A DNA stretch of 64,000 nt from Paenibacillus sp. MMS20-IR301 (GCF_032302195.1 NZ_CP135275.1:4154001-4218000), one strand, 5' to 3'. Shown: positions 17,407-27,778, counted from the first letter of the stretch. Notes: generated by a model from the sequence alone, not told the origin. Program-made: numbers and translations.

Positions 17407-18948
17407 TTAAAGGCTGGAAGGGTCGGCCGGCTGCAATGTTTTACGTTTCTCAATCAGCTTGTTCAGCGCATCCAGGTAAGCTCTGGCACTTGCTTCAAGA
17501 ATATCAGTGCTGAGCCCGCGGCCCTGGACAGCAATCTCGCCTTGCGAGAGCACAACATGCACCTCACCCTGCGCATCTTTGCCCCTGCTGACAGCTTTAA
17601 TCGAATAATCACCCAGGGTGACCTCTTCGCCCGTAGCCTGGTCAATGGCGTTATAGATTGCATCAACTGAACCATTGCCTTCAGCACTGGCCACGATCGG
17701 CTCAGGCTCCTGCCCGTTAATAATAACCTTGGCGGTTGGGGTAGCCTCATTGCCATACGTCACATAAATTGTCTGCAGGCTGAATGTCTCCGGCGTATCA
17801 ATCAGCTTCTCTTCAAGCAGAGCCAGAATGTCCTCATCCGAGACTTCCTTTTTCTTATCAGCCAAATCCTTGAATTTGGCAAAAGCGATATTGATCTCTT
17901 CCTCAGAGACATCAAAGCCCAGATCATTCAGCTTATCACGGAAGGCATGGCGGCCGGAGTGCTTGCCAAGTACCAGCTTGCTCTCCTTGAGTCCGATCGT
18001 TTCCGGTGTCATGATCTCATAGGTCGTTTTCTCCTTCAGCATGCCGTCCTGATGAATCCCGGATTCATGCGCGAAGGCATTCGCGCCAACGATGGCTTTA
18101 TTGCCGGGCACTACCATCCCGGTCAGCTTGCTGACCAGACGGCTGGTCCGCGAAATTTCGGACAACACCAGTGAAGTTTTGGCATCAAAAAATTCACTGC
18201 GTGTTTCCAGTGCCAGTGCAACCTCTTCGATTGCGGTATTACCGGCACGTTCGCCGATTCCGTTAATCGTTCCTTCAATCTGGTCCGCACCATTCTGAAT
18301 AGCAGCCAGCGTGTTCGCAGTTGCCATACCCAAATCGTTATGACAGTGGGCGCTTAGCTGCACACGCTCAATCCCAGGTACTGTATCCTTCAGGAATTTG
18401 AAGATTGCGCCATATTCTGAAGGATTCAAATACCCCACAGTATCAGGGATATTGACTACATTTGCCCCTTCGCGAATCGCCATTGCCACCACTTCTGCCA
18501 TGAATTCACGTTCCGTCCGTCCGGCATCCTCCAGAGAGAACTCCAGCTTGGAGAAATATTTCTTGGCATAACGGATTGCGGACTGCGCAGTTTCCAGTAC
18601 CTGTGATTTATCCATGCGCAGCTTATGCTGGCGGTGAATGGGAGAAGTCGCCAGGAAAATATGGATGCAAGGATCTTGCGCTCCCTGCAATGCTTCCTTA
18701 ACAGCATCAATATCGCTCTCTCTCGAACGGGAGAGGCCAATTACCGTAACGTTCTTAACGGCTCTGGCAACTGCGTTCACTGCAGCCAGATCTCCGGGTG
18801 AAGCGGCAGGAAAGCCTGCTTCCATCCGGTCAATTCCCAGCTTCTCAAGCTGATAAGCGATTTCCACTTTCTCACGCGTATTGAGGTTCACACCCGGCGA
18901 CTGCTCTCCGTCACGCAGTGTCGTGTCGAACACATATATTTTCCGCAT
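17407..18948 (-). CDS. leuA: 2-isopropylmalate synthase
   Basis: LeuA condenses 2-oxoisovalerate with acetyl-CoA, the committed step of leucine synthesis. It has 513 residues. The HMGL-like TIM barrel begins with VFDTTLRDGEQSPG and carries the metal-binding SAHCHNDLG near residue 200. The C-terminal LeuA dimer domain (about 390-505) normally gives leucine feedback inhibition. ATG at 18946-18948 has AGGAGG eight bases upstream; the longer reading frame to 18999 lacks such a site. It is the last gene of the T-box-controlled ilvB-ilvH-ilvC-leuA operon. A hairpin at 18982-19018 separates it from ilvC. Confidence 0.97.
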   Translation of the reverse strand: MRKIYVFDTTLRDGEQSPGVNLNTREKVEIAYQLEKLGIDRMEAGFPAASPGDLAAVNAVARAVKNVTVIGLSRSRESDIDAVKEALQGAQDPCIHIFLATSPIHRQHKLRMDKSQVLETAQSAIRYAKKYFSKLEFSLEDAGRTEREFMAEVVAMAIREGANVVNIPDTVGYLNPSEYGAIFKFLKDTVPGIERVQLSAHCHNDLGMATANTLAAIQNGADQIEGTINGIGERAGNTAIEEVALALETRSEFFDAKTSLVLSEISRTSRLVSKLTGMVVPGNKAIVGANAFAHESGIHQDGMLKEKTTYEIMTPETIGLKESKLVLGKHSGRHAFRDKLNDLGFDVSEEEINIAFAKFKDLADKKKEVSDEDILALLEEKLIDTPETFSLQTIYVTYGNEATPTAKVIINGQEPEPIVASAEGNGSVDAIYNAIDQATGEEVTLGDYSIKAVSRGKDAQGEVHVVLSQGEIAVQGRGLSTDILEASARAYLDALNKLIEKRKTLQPADPSSL

Positions 18949-18981
18949 GCTGAGCACCTCCTGAAGAAAAGTCCATAAACC

Positions 18982-19018
18982 CTCAAATGCGGCTCGCAAA
19001 ATTACGGCCGCATCTGAG
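18982..19018 (-). promoter_or_regulatory. Hairpin between ilvC and leuA
   Basis: CTCAGATGCGGC (minus strand) pairs with GCCGCATTTGAG with one G-U pair and a 13-base loop. There is only a weak T-stretch after it. It could act as a partial terminator or as the 3' end that stabilises a processed ilvC mRNA. Confidence 0.65.
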
Positions 19019-19055
19019 AGTCATCTATGGTTCATTGTAATCTTAAGTATATGAC

Positions 19056-20063
<1,008 letters not shown>

Positions 20064-20082
20064 TTAATTTGGGACCCATCGT

Positions 20083-20150
20083 AAAGAGCGGGTGCTTCAA
20101 GAGCATAACTTCTATTATAATCTGCTGTGCTCCTCAAGCCCCCGCTCTTT
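20083..20150 (-). promoter_or_regulatory. Long intercistronic hairpin before ilvC
   Basis: AAAGAGCGGG-type arms (from 20083) and CCCGCTCTTT (to 20150) pair through about 22 positions with a few mismatches, including GCTT/AAGC and AGAGCA/TGTGCT. The loop contains ATTATAAT. It lies in the unusually long 178-base gap between ilvH and ilvC, just upstream of the ilvC ribosome site. Confidence 0.75.
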
Positions 20151-20226
20151 CGCGGGTTAAATGTACATAATCTTATTAAATTAATGCAAGCAAGCAGTAA
20201 TTCGTTAAAGCTGTAAATTATGACGA

Positions 20227-20709
20227 TCAGGCATTACCGCGGATCATCGCCGTTACTCCAGTTCGTGACAGCTCTTTAATGCCGTATGGCTTGAGCAGTT
20301 CAATCATAGCATCAATCTTCTGGGTATCGCCAACTACCTGTACCAGCACGCTGGTTGTTCCGATATCGACTACCGAAGCGCGGAAGGTTTCAACTACACC
20401 CATAATCTCAGGACGCTCAGCAGGCTCTGCCTTAACCTTAATCAATGCCAGCTCGCGGGCAACCATCGGCTTTGAGCCCAGGTCAACAACTTTAATTACG
20501 TCAATCAGCTTGTAGAGCTGCTTCTCAATCTGCTCCAGTGTGTGCTGATCACCAAGTGTAACAATAACCATCCGGGACAGCCCGATTTCTTCGGACTGGC
20601 CTACAGTAATGCTCTCAATATTGAACCCCCGGCGGCCGAACAGTCCGGATACCCGCTGCAGCACACCTGGCTGGTCATTTACAAGCACGGAAATCGTATG
20701 CTTCATCAC
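20227..20709 (-). CDS. ilvH: Acetolactate synthase, small regulatory subunit
   Basis: This 160-residue protein has an N-terminal ACT domain (about 4-75, starting HTISVLVNDQPGVLQRVSGLFGRRGFNIESITVG) that binds valine for feedback inhibition. Its C-terminal ALS_ss_C domain (about 84-157) activates the large subunit. It starts two bases after the ilvB stop, within the same transcript. The start could be GTG at 20707-20709 or ATG at 20704-20706; GGGGGATGA from the end of ilvB would serve either. The gene name is ilvH by Bacillus usage (ilvN in others). Confidence 0.96.
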   Translation of the reverse strand: MMKHTISVLVNDQPGVLQRVSGLFGRRGFNIESITVGQSEEIGLSRMVIVTLGDQHTLEQIEKQLYKLIDVIKVVDLGSKPMVARELALIKVKAEPAERPEIMGVVETFRASVVDIGTTSVLVQVVGDTQKIDAMIELLKPYGIKELSRTGVTAMIRGNA

Positions 20710-20711
20710 CG

Positions 20712-22460
20712 TTATTCATCCCCCATCAGCATTTGATCAATGGTTGACCCTTGGGTTACCATCGGGTAGACATTCTCGTCTTTTGGAACAACGAACTCTA
20801 CCAGGACGGGTCCAGGTGTTTCCAGTGCTTCCTTCCATACAGCTCCGGCTTCCTCTTTGTTCGTAGCCCGCAAGCCCTTAACCCCATAAGCTTCAGCCAG
20901 CTTTACAAAATCCGGGCTGCCGGCAAGATCGGTGTAGCTGTAACGCTTCTCATAGATCAGATTCTGCCATTGGCGGACCATACCCAGCACCTGATTATTA
21001 ATAACAACAATCTTAACCGGAATGTTATTGATCGCACAGATTGCGAGTTCCTGGGAACACATCTGCATTCCGCCGTCACCGTTAATGGAGACTACCAGAC
21101 GTTCAGGCTGCGCCATCTGCGCTCCGATCGCAGAAGGGAATCCGAAGCCCATCGTTCCAAGTCCGCCTGAGGTAATCCAGGAGCGCGGGTGGTTGAATTT
21201 GTAGTATTGTGCCGCCCACATCTGATGCTGCCCTACATCTGTAGTAACAATAGCTTCACCCTTTGTGGTGTCGTTAATCATCTCAATCACCCATTGGGGC
21301 TTGAGCTCTGTCTCCGAATCCTTGTACTTCAGCGGATGTTCCAGCTTCCACTGTGCAATCTGCGTTCTCCAGGCATCTGCATTCGCAGCGCGCTTAAGGT
21401 CAGGAATCAGCAATTCCAGTACAGTCTTCACATCACCTACGATTGGAATATCGGGCGATACATTCTTGCCGATCTCTGCCGGATCAATATCAATATGCAC
21501 AATCTTAGCTTTAGGAGCAAATCCGTCCAGCTTACCGGTTACGCGGTCATCAAACCGGGCACCGATATTAATCAGCAAATCGCATTGTTGAATTGCATTG
21601 TTCGCCGTGTAAGTTCCGTGCATGCCGGGCATTCCCATCCACAGCTCATCCGCACTCGGATAACAGCCAAGACCCAGCAAAGTTGTAGTAATCGGAATTT
21701 CAGTCCGCTTCACAAATTCATGCATCGCCTCATGCGCCCCGGAGTAAATAACCCCGCCGCCTGCAATAATGATCGGACGCTCAGCTGCAGCAATTGCCTT
21801 CACCAGCTTATCCAGCTGTAGCTTATTAGGCACTGTGCGCGGATTGTAGCCGCGAAGATTCACACCTTGCTGCTGGATTGGCGTGAATAAGGTTTTAGCC
21901 GCCGATACATCCTTAGGAATATCGATCAGAACCGGTCCTTTGCGCCCTGTGTTGGCAATATGGAAAGCTTCATGAATGATCCGCGGCAGATCTTCTACAT
22001 CCCGCACCAGATAGCTATGCTTCGTAATCGGCATCGTTATACCTGTAATGTCTGCTTCCTGGAAAGCATCTGTTCCGATCAGGCTGGAGAATACATTCCC
22101 CGTAATCACCACCAGCGGAACGGAGTCCATATATGCTGTTGCAATTCCCGTCACCAGATTGGTTGCCCCGGGTCCTGAAGTAGCAATACATACGCCTACT
22201 TTGCCGCTTGCTCTGGCATATCCGTCAGCGGCATGGATGGCCCCCTGCTCATGGCGGGTCAGGATATGTTTGAAATCATCGAATCCATAAAGAGCATCAT
22301 AGATATACAGTACAGCCCCGCCCGGATATCCGAATACAGTGTCCACATCCTCCAGTACAAGACTGCGCAGAAGGACTTCAGATCCCGTAATCACCTCAGG
22401 ATTTTTCCATTTCTCACGTAACTGCTCTATCGACCGCACTTCCGGTAATTGCGCGCTCAT
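20712..22460 (-). CDS. ilvB: Acetolactate synthase, large catalytic subunit
   Basis: IlvB joins two pyruvates, or pyruvate and 2-oxobutyrate, using thiamine diphosphate, Mg2+ and FAD. It has 582 residues. The catalytic Glu is in [20 protein letters not shown] near residue 70. The ThDP-binding motif runs from GDGGMQM to VINN near residues 470-500. ATG at 22458-22460 is preceded by GGGAGGA; the open frame continues upstream but without a ribosome site. It is the first gene of ilvB-ilvH-ilvC-leuA, behind a T-box leader. Confidence 0.97.
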   Translation of the reverse strand: MSAQLPEVRSIEQLREKWKNPEVITGSEVLLRSLVLEDVDTVFGYPGGAVLYIYDALYGFDDFKHILTRHEQGAIHAADGYARASGKVGVCIATSGPGATNLVTGIATAYMDSVPLVVITGNVFSSLIGTDAFQEADITGITMPITKHSYLVRDVEDLPRIIHEAFHIANTGRKGPVLIDIPKDVSAAKTLFTPIQQQGVNLRGYNPRTVPNKLQLDKLVKAIAAAERPIIIAGGGVIYSGAHEAMHEFVKRTEIPITTTLLGLGCYPSADELWMGMPGMHGTYTANNAIQQCDLLINIGARFDDRVTGKLDGFAPKAKIVHIDIDPAEIGKNVSPDIPIVGDVKTVLELLIPDLKRAANADAWRTQIAQWKLEHPLKYKDSETELKPQWVIEMINDTTKGEAIVTTDVGQHQMWAAQYYKFNHPRSWITSGGLGTMGFGFPSAIGAQMAQPERLVVSINGDGGMQMCSQELAICAINNIPVKIVVINNQVLGMVRQWQNLIYEKRYSYTDLAGSPDFVKLAEAYGVKGLRATNKEEAGAVWKEALETPGPVLVEFVVPKDENVYPMVTQGSTIDQMLMGDE

Positions 22461-22566
22461 CAGTATTCCTCCCTTCGATAGTTCACATGCATTATTCAAA
22501 TGACAGGCTGCCCTCATATCCAACACTTAATATTTGCGATTAGGCCGTAAATTCTCCCTATTCAAC

Positions 22567-22621
22567 AAAAAAACCTTTCGCCTCCCACGCGCCGAATAAG
22601 CGCGTGAGGGACGAAAGGTTT
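22567..22621 (-). terminator. T-box regulatory terminator
   Basis: On the minus strand AAACCTTTCGTCCCTCACGCGC pairs (with minor mismatch) with GCGCGTGGGAGGCGAAAGGTTT and is followed by a T7 run. The 5' arm directly follows the T-box sequence, so it can be captured by the antiterminator. Confidence 0.9.
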
Positions 22622-22925
22622 AGCTTCCGTGGTACCACCCATGTTTGCATTACATCTCACGATGCAACACCTTATCAGGATACAAAAATCCATCGATGTA
22701 GGCAGGGCCCAAATCTTTGTAACCTGAAGTCCCTAACGCGGACTAAACGATTCCCCCTAATAATTCCACCGCTCTTGCTGGAAGACCTTTCAGGGAAACA
22801 GCTCCGAGGTGAGCTCGTATATAAGGGATTCTGGTGGAGGTTGCAGCAATTCCTCTCACTCTCTGAACAAAAGAGCCCTTAAAACTTCGTCCTCTTCATC
22901 GCCGATACATGTATGTTCGTTAAAA
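22567..22925 (-). ncRNA. T-box riboswitch leader of the ilv-leu operon
   Basis: The minus strand carries the T-box core TGGGTGGTACCACGGAAG (from about 22652 to 22625), followed by the intrinsic terminator and then ilvB. The leader is about 360 nt from the predicted transcript start near 22930. The upstream half can fold into a Stem I. A CUC leucine codon followed by A (plus-strand 22811-22813), in a bulge-like GAGCTCACC context, is my candidate specifier, as in B. subtilis ilv-leu. Uncharged leucyl-tRNA would then allow read-through. The class is certain; the specifier is inferred. Confidence 0.93.
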
Positions 22926-22936
22926 TGTTTAGACAC

Positions 22937-22966
22937 ATTATATGATTCCTCACATGGTTAAGTCAA
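22937..22966 (-). promoter_or_regulatory. Promoter of the ilvB operon
   Basis: TTGACT (22961-22966) and a perfect TATAAT (22937-22942) with an 18-base spacer on the minus strand, directly upstream of the T-box leader. A partial CodY-like box (11 of 15 matches to AATTTTCWGAAAATT) lies at 22992-23006. Confidence 0.8.
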
Positions 22967-23082
22967 TACCCATCTTCCGTAACTATATTAAATTCTTCAC
23001 AAAATGTTGTTCTACCCTTTCCGGAACGCCCACACCAGGCAGGGCATATGATGTACGACAATGCGTGGAAAGGGGGCATCTT

Positions 23083-23529
23083 ATGATTCGTTACCGCAGA
23101 CCCAAGCAGGATGACACCGTCATTTTCGACTTGATTGAAAAGCAGCTTGTCCCGTTATCCCATCTTCCGCAAACGATCATCAATCAGGTCCGGAAAGATC
23201 TGCCCCGCCGTCTGGGGCAGGGCGTCACTCTTGTCGCTTGTCCAGATTACGAAAGTGATCCGCTGGGGTTCGTGCACTTCATGCTGCACGGGGATTTGTT
23301 ATATATCGATATGCTTGCTATTGCACCGGGTGCAAGGCGTAAGCGTTATGGAAATATGCTTATGGACCGGGCAGAGCGGTTTGCACTATCCCGTGCTTGC
23401 CGCAGGGCTAAAGTCTCCGTCGATACCGGAAATACCGCCGGTCTCGCCTTTTATGAAAAATCGGGCTACAATGTAGCCCGTTATCAGCCGCAAAACTACT
23501 GTTATGAGCTTGAAAAACAATTCATCTGA
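23083..23529 (+). CDS. GNAT-family N-acetyltransferase
   Basis: A 148-residue acetyl-CoA-dependent acyltransferase. Motif A is LAIAPGARRKRYGNMLMDRAERFA (about 87-110) and motif B is VDTGNTAGLAFYEKSGY near the C-terminus. The ATG at 23083-23085 is chosen because AAAGGGGGC stands six bases upstream; the frame is open further 5' but overlaps the ilvB promoter. It is monocistronic and divergent from ilvB. The substrate (protein N-terminus, amine or antibiotic) cannot be told from sequence. Confidence 0.88.
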   Translation: MIRYRRPKQDDTVIFDLIEKQLVPLSHLPQTIINQVRKDLPRRLGQGVTLVACPDYESDPLGFVHFMLHGDLLYIDMLAIAPGARRKRYGNMLMDRAERFALSRACRRAKVSVDTGNTAGLAFYEKSGYNVARYQPQNYCYELEKQFI

Positions 23530-23552
23530 TAATTTTCTCTATAGGCCGGCCA

Positions 23553-23897
23553 TTAAAAAAATCCGATTGGCGGAACTCCATAACCGGGACCAGGACCATA
23601 ACCGCCGTAAGGACCGGGAACAGGGCCAGGGCCATAGCCGCCATAAGGAACCCCGCCATAACCGTAGCCTCCGCCTCCATAAGCATAAGGAGCCGTACCT
23701 ACAGCAAGCAAATCAAACAGCACGAGCGGGATCAATGCTTTCGTTTGTACTTTTTTACCACTGATCCTTTGCAGAACAAGACGGTTTCCTGATACACGCA
23801 GCAATTTCCCCGTTACCTTGGAGCCGTCTTTTTTGACCGCAACGATATTTTTGCCAATCAGCTTCATCACTTGTTTCTTCGTAACCGGCTGTGCCAT
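23553..23897 (-). CDS. Sm-like domain protein with Gly/Tyr/Pro-rich tail
   Basis: A 114-residue protein in two parts. Residues about 10-55 look like a small beta-barrel of the LSm/KOW kind (GKNIVAVKKDGSKVTGKLLRVSGNRLVLQRI). Residues 68-114 are low complexity, rich in GGYG, GPG and PYGGYGPGP units. ATG follows GTAGGAGGGATATT. Similar barrel-plus-glycine-tail proteins are common in spore formers, and some are spore-coat associated; that link is inference. It is convergent with the GNAT gene with only 23 bases between stops, and I see no hairpin there. Confidence 0.78.
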   Translation of the reverse strand: MAQPVTKKQVMKLIGKNIVAVKKDGSKVTGKLLRVSGNRLVLQRISGKKVQTKALIPLVLFDLLAVGTAPYAYGGGGYGYGGVPYGGYGPGPVPGPYGGYGPGPGYGVPPIGFF

Positions 23898-23992
23898 AAT
23901 ATCCCTCCTACTTAGTTCTAAAGCAGTCTATTCGCCGCTGCCGGTCTTTGCCTGTACATCTGCCCTGTTCAGGTTATGAGGGCTGCTTCAAC

Positions 23993-24033
23993 AAAAAAAG
24001 CACATTCCCGGATAACCGAAAATGCGCTCTTTT
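23993..24033 (-). terminator. Terminator of the nucleoside transporter operon
   Basis: Minus strand: AAAAGAGCGCATTTTCGG / CCGGGAATGTGCTTTTTTT stem with T7, about 35 bases past the last permease stop. Confidence 0.85.
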
Positions 24034-24065
24034 AAATAGCATACCTATTGAAGCGGATCAGAAAT

Positions 24066-25016
24066 TTAGCGTTTGCTCGGGTCGTATGGTTCACCCAATG
24101 CTTTAGGAGCCGAAGACCGGCCGACCGCACTGACCAGCACGATGATGGTAAGCACATAAGGAATCATGAAAATAAATTCCTGCGGAATACTCTTCGACCA
24201 TTCAAACAATTGCACATAGTTGCGGATCGCCTGGGACAGGCCGAAGAATACAGCGGCTCCGAAGGCGCCGAGCGGGTTCCATTTCCCGAAGATCATCGCT
24301 GCAATTGCAATAAAGCCTTGCCCGGAGATCGTGTTATGCGCAAATGTACCCGTAGTAGTTAAAGTAATTGTCGCTCCGCCGATACCTGCCAGCATTCCGC
24401 TCAGCATTACGCCGACGTATCTCATCTTGTTTACATTTACACCCAGCGTGTCAGCAGCACTCGGATGTTCGCCGACTGCACGCAGCCGGAGACCAAACGG
24501 AGTTTTGAACAGGACAAAATAAATGACAATTACCAGAATGATCGCTAAATAAGTCGTTGGATAGGAATTGAATATCCCTTCACCAATTACCGGAATCTTG
24601 GAGAGTCCGGGAATAGACACTTTGCTGAAGCCGTCAATCAGCGGTGTCTCACCGGAACCGTCGAAGATCAGCTTAACCATGTAAAGTGTACTACCTGCGG
24701 CCAGGAAGTTAATAACCGTACCGCTGATCGTCTGATCGGCCTTGAAGGTTATAGAGGCCACCGCATGAATCAGTGAACCGATCACGCCTACAGCCATTGC
24801 ACTAAGCACACCAACCCATGGAGCCCACTCGCCCATTCCCGCTTCCTGGGCATAATAACCGCCTACAGCAGCAGCAAAAGCGCCAAACATCATCAAGCCT
24901 TCCAGACCGATGTTAACGACACCGGAGCGTTCAGAGAAGATGCCGCCAAGGGCAGCGAATATAAGCGCCGTGGAAAAAACAAGCGTAGTATTAAGTAATT
25001 GGCCTAAGATTTCCAT
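24066..25016 (-). CDS. ABC transporter permease, nucleoside type (NupQ-like)
   Basis: A 316-residue inner-membrane permease of the BPD_transp_2 family with about 8-9 hydrophobic helices. The conserved cytoplasmic loop GLRLRAVGEHPSAADTLGVNV and the FSERSGVVNIGLEGLM start are typical of the second permease in BmpA-linked purine nucleoside importers (B. subtilis NupQ). It follows the first permease with no gap (stop TAG, then ATG) and uses AAGGTG as ribosome site. It is the last gene of a four-gene operon. Confidence 0.93.
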   Translation of the reverse strand: MEILGQLLNTTLVFSTALIFAALGGIFSERSGVVNIGLEGLMMFGAFAAAVGGYYAQEAGMGEWAPWVGVLSAMAVGVIGSLIHAVASITFKADQTISGTVINFLAAGSTLYMVKLIFDGSGETPLIDGFSKVSIPGLSKIPVIGEGIFNSYPTTYLAIILVIVIYFVLFKTPFGLRLRAVGEHPSAADTLGVNVNKMRYVGVMLSGMLAGIGGATITLTTTGTFAHNTISGQGFIAIAAMIFGKWNPLGAFGAAVFFGLSQAIRNYVQLFEWSKSIPQEFIFMIPYVLTIIVLVSAVGRSSAPKALGEPYDPSKR

Positions 25017-26093
25017 CTACAACACCTTCTCTTTCTTGCGCTTGAAGTAAAACGGTTTAAGCACCCAGCGTACAATGCCCTGCGCAGCAATAAAGAATAT
25101 GATCGAACCGATGACAATACGGATCAGCTCGGGAGGCACATCTGCACCAAAGCTCATGCCCGCTGAACCATAGGTTAGTGTACCGTACAGAATAGCCGCA
25201 AGAATAACACCAAGCGGATGCGTCAAGCCAAGCAGGGCAACAGCGATCCCGTCAAAGCCATAGCCCGGGGAAGCTGCGAATACCGATTGATAATGGAACA
25301 CGCCCAGCACTTCACCTGCTCCGGCCAGTCCGGCAAACACACCACTGATAAACATGGCTTTGATTACATTACGTCCCACATTCATTCCGGCATATTCTGC
25401 AGCATGCGGGTTCAAGCCAACTGCACGCATCTCATATCCCTGTTTGGTCTTCCACAGGTAGATATAGAAGAACGAAGCAGCTGCAAGGGCAATAACTGTT
25501 CCCCAGTGCAGACGGGCATTATCAAATGTCGAGAACAGGAATGTCATGGAAAGGGATGCCGGATTATCTTCCGACCGGTTCTGCCCTTGTAACAGCAGGA
25601 ACGTCCGGACAATATAGTTCGACAGGAAAAGCGCAATCCAGTTCAGCATGATGGTTGTTATAACTTCATTGATTCCGCGCTTCGCCTTCAGATAGCCGGC
25701 AATACCGGCCCAAAGTCCGCCGCATACCCCGGCAGCAATAACTGCAAGCGGGACAAGCAGGAATGCCGGCAGTATGCCGCCCAGCTTAATGCCGACTACA
25801 GAGGCAGCTGTCATCCCGATCATGACCTGGCCATCGGCACCAATGTTGAACATCCCCGAACGGAAGGCAAAGGCTACAGCAAGACCCGTTAACATCAGCG
25901 GTGTCATCTCACGAACCGCCTCACCAAAGTCATACGGGCTGCCGAAGACGCGTTTGAACAGCGCGGAGTAAGCAGCGACTGGGTCGTATCCGCCAATCAG
26001 CATGACAATAGCACCGACCAGGAAACCCATCAGAATCGCTACAACAGGAATAACATAGCTGTCTGTTGCGAATATTTTTTTGATTCTAGACAT
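25017..26093 (-). CDS. ABC transporter permease, nucleoside type (NupP-like)
   Basis: A 358-residue permease with about ten hydrophobic helices. It has FRSGMFNIGADGQVMIG near the N-terminal third and the loop GYEMRAVGLNPHAAEYAGMNV, which contacts the ATPase. Length and motifs fit the first permease of BMP-family nucleoside importers (NupP). It overlaps the ATPase gene by eight bases, showing translational coupling. Together with the following permease it forms the membrane channel for purine nucleosides such as guanosine; the exact substrate is inferred from the family. Confidence 0.93.
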   Translation of the reverse strand: MSRIKKIFATDSYVIPVVAILMGFLVGAIVMLIGGYDPVAAYSALFKRVFGSPYDFGEAVREMTPLMLTGLAVAFAFRSGMFNIGADGQVMIGMTAASVVGIKLGGILPAFLLVPLAVIAAGVCGGLWAGIAGYLKAKRGINEVITTIMLNWIALFLSNYIVRTFLLLQGQNRSEDNPASLSMTFLFSTFDNARLHWGTVIALAAASFFYIYLWKTKQGYEMRAVGLNPHAAEYAGMNVGRNVIKAMFISGVFAGLAGAGEVLGVFHYQSVFAASPGYGFDGIAVALLGLTHPLGVILAAILYGTLTYGSAGMSFGADVPPELIRIVIGSIIFFIAAQGIVRWVLKPFYFKRKKEKVL

Positions 26094-27624
26094 CCGCCTG
26101 GCCCCCCCGCTTCAAGCTTCCCGCCATCATAAGACCCAGTTCCTGGTCATTCGTATCCTGCGGGTATACTTCTCCGACGATCTGGCCTTCATAAATAACG
26201 GCAATTCTGTCGGATACATTCATAATTTCATCCAGTTCGAATGAAATCAGCAATACTGCTTTGCCCTGATCACGCTGTGCGATCAGCTGCTTTTGTACGA
26301 ACTCAATCGCCCCGACATCAAGACCGCGTGTCGGCTGCGCAGCAATGAGAAGCGTCGGATTTTTGTCTATTTCCCGCGCAATAATCGCTTTCTGCTGATT
26401 ACCGCCGGATAATGACCGGGCTTTGTTCTCGATCGAAGGCGTACGCACATCGAACTGCTTCACCAGATCCTCTGCATGCTTATCAATAACATCCTTGTTT
26501 AGGAAGCCGTTCTGGTTATACGGGCTCTTATAATACGTTTCCAGAACCATATTTTCACTCACAGTGAAATCGAGCACAAGCCCATGCTTATGCCGGTCTT
26601 CCGGAATATGGGAAACGTTCATCTCAGATACTTTACGCGGAGACAGATTAGCAATTTCCTTACCGGAAACCGTGATTGAACCGGAGTCAATTTTACGCAG
26701 CCCGGTTATTGCCTGAATCAGCTCGCTCTGACCGTTACCGTCTACCCCGGCAATCCCCAGAATTTCGCCCGCCTTCACTTCAAAGCTAAGCCCATTCAGC
26801 ACAGGAACGCCGTCTTTGCTTTTACTGCTGACGTCAGACAGCTTCAAGATGCTGGTTCCGATATGTGCAGGCTGCTTGTCCACCTTGAAGGTGACTCCGC
26901 GCCCAACCATCTTCTCTGCCAGTTCATTAGGGTTCGTTTCGGAAGTCTTAACCGTATCAATTACCTTCCCGCGCCGGATAATGGTTACCCGGTCGGAAAT
27001 CTGCATAATTTCTTTGAGCTTATGTGTAATAAGAATAATGGACTTGCCTTCAGCAACGAGCCGCTTCATAATCGCCATTAGTTCCGTAATTTCCTGTGGC
27101 GTTAGCACAGCAGTAGGCTCGTCGAATATAAGTATATCCGCTCCGCGGTACAGGGTTTTCATAATTTCTACCCGTTGCTGCATGCCTACCGAAATGTCAT
27201 GAATTTTAGCATTCGGATTGACTTGTAGACCGTACTGCTCCGATAGCTTACGAACCTGCTCCGCAGCGGATTTATAGTCAATTTTAAGACCTTTTTTCGG
27301 CTCCATGCCAAGAACAATGTTCTCGGTTACCGTAAAAGGCTCTACAAGCTTGAAATGCTGGTGAACCATACCAATGCCCAGCTCAATAGCCTTATTGGGG
27401 TTATCGATAATAACCGGTTTCCCGTCGATTTCGATGCTGCCTTCATCGGGCTGGTACAGTCCGAATACGATATTCATCAAGGTTGACTTGCCTGCCCCGT
27501 TCTCACCAAGCAGCGCATGAATCTCCCCTTTTTCCAGCGTCAGACTGATGGAGTCGTTCGCTATAATACCGGGAAAGCGTTTTGTGATTTGCTTCAACTC
27601 TACGACAGGAGCCGCAGCACTCAT
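26086..27624 (-). CDS. ABC transporter ATPase, two-domain nucleoside type (NupO-like)
   Basis: A 512-residue protein with two ABC domains. The first has Walker A GENGAGKST, a signature variant DISVGMQQRVEIMKTL and Walker B ILIFDEPTAVLT. The second has a degenerate Walker A (GVDGNGQSEL), LSGGNQQKAIIAREI and the altered Walker B TLLIAAQPTRGLD. This asymmetry is normal for sugar/nucleoside importers of this class. ATG at 27622-27624 follows GAGGGTGA; the open frame 18 codons further up lacks a ribosome site. It energises uptake through the two permeases downstream. A strong hairpin lies between it and the lipoprotein gene. Confidence 0.95.
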   Translation of the reverse strand: MSAAAPVVELKQITKRFPGIIANDSISLTLEKGEIHALLGENGAGKSTLMNIVFGLYQPDEGSIEIDGKPVIIDNPNKAIELGIGMVHQHFKLVEPFTVTENIVLGMEPKKGLKIDYKSAAEQVRKLSEQYGLQVNPNAKIHDISVGMQQRVEIMKTLYRGADILIFDEPTAVLTPQEITELMAIMKRLVAEGKSIILITHKLKEIMQISDRVTIIRRGKVIDTVKTSETNPNELAEKMVGRGVTFKVDKQPAHIGTSILKLSDVSSKSKDGVPVLNGLSFEVKAGEILGIAGVDGNGQSELIQAITGLRKIDSGSITVSGKEIANLSPRKVSEMNVSHIPEDRHKHGLVLDFTVSENMVLETYYKSPYNQNGFLNKDVIDKHAEDLVKQFDVRTPSIENKARSLSGGNQQKAIIAREIDKNPTLLIAAQPTRGLDVGAIEFVQKQLIAQRDQGKAVLLISFELDEIMNVSDRIAVIYEGQIVGEVYPQDTNDQELGLMMAGSLKRGGQADV

Positions 27625-27732
27625 GGAATCACCCTCATCACAGAATATATAATATTGCCAATTTTGCTCTATAGACACGGCTGTACCGCCCCGGACAGGA
27701 CGGTACCGCTGTGAAGTCTATAACCAGTGTTG

Positions 27733-27778
27733 TAACAGGGAACAAGGCCAGTGTATTAACCGGCCTTGTTCCCTGTTA
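27733..27778. promoter_or_regulatory. Perfect 17-bp intercistronic hairpin
   Basis: TAACAGGGAACAAGGCC (27733-27749) is exactly complementary to 27762-27778, with a 12-base loop. No T-run follows on either strand, so it is more likely an mRNA-stabilising or processing element than a full terminator. It sits 31 bases after the lipoprotein stop and 109 bases before the ATPase start. Confidence 0.85.
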
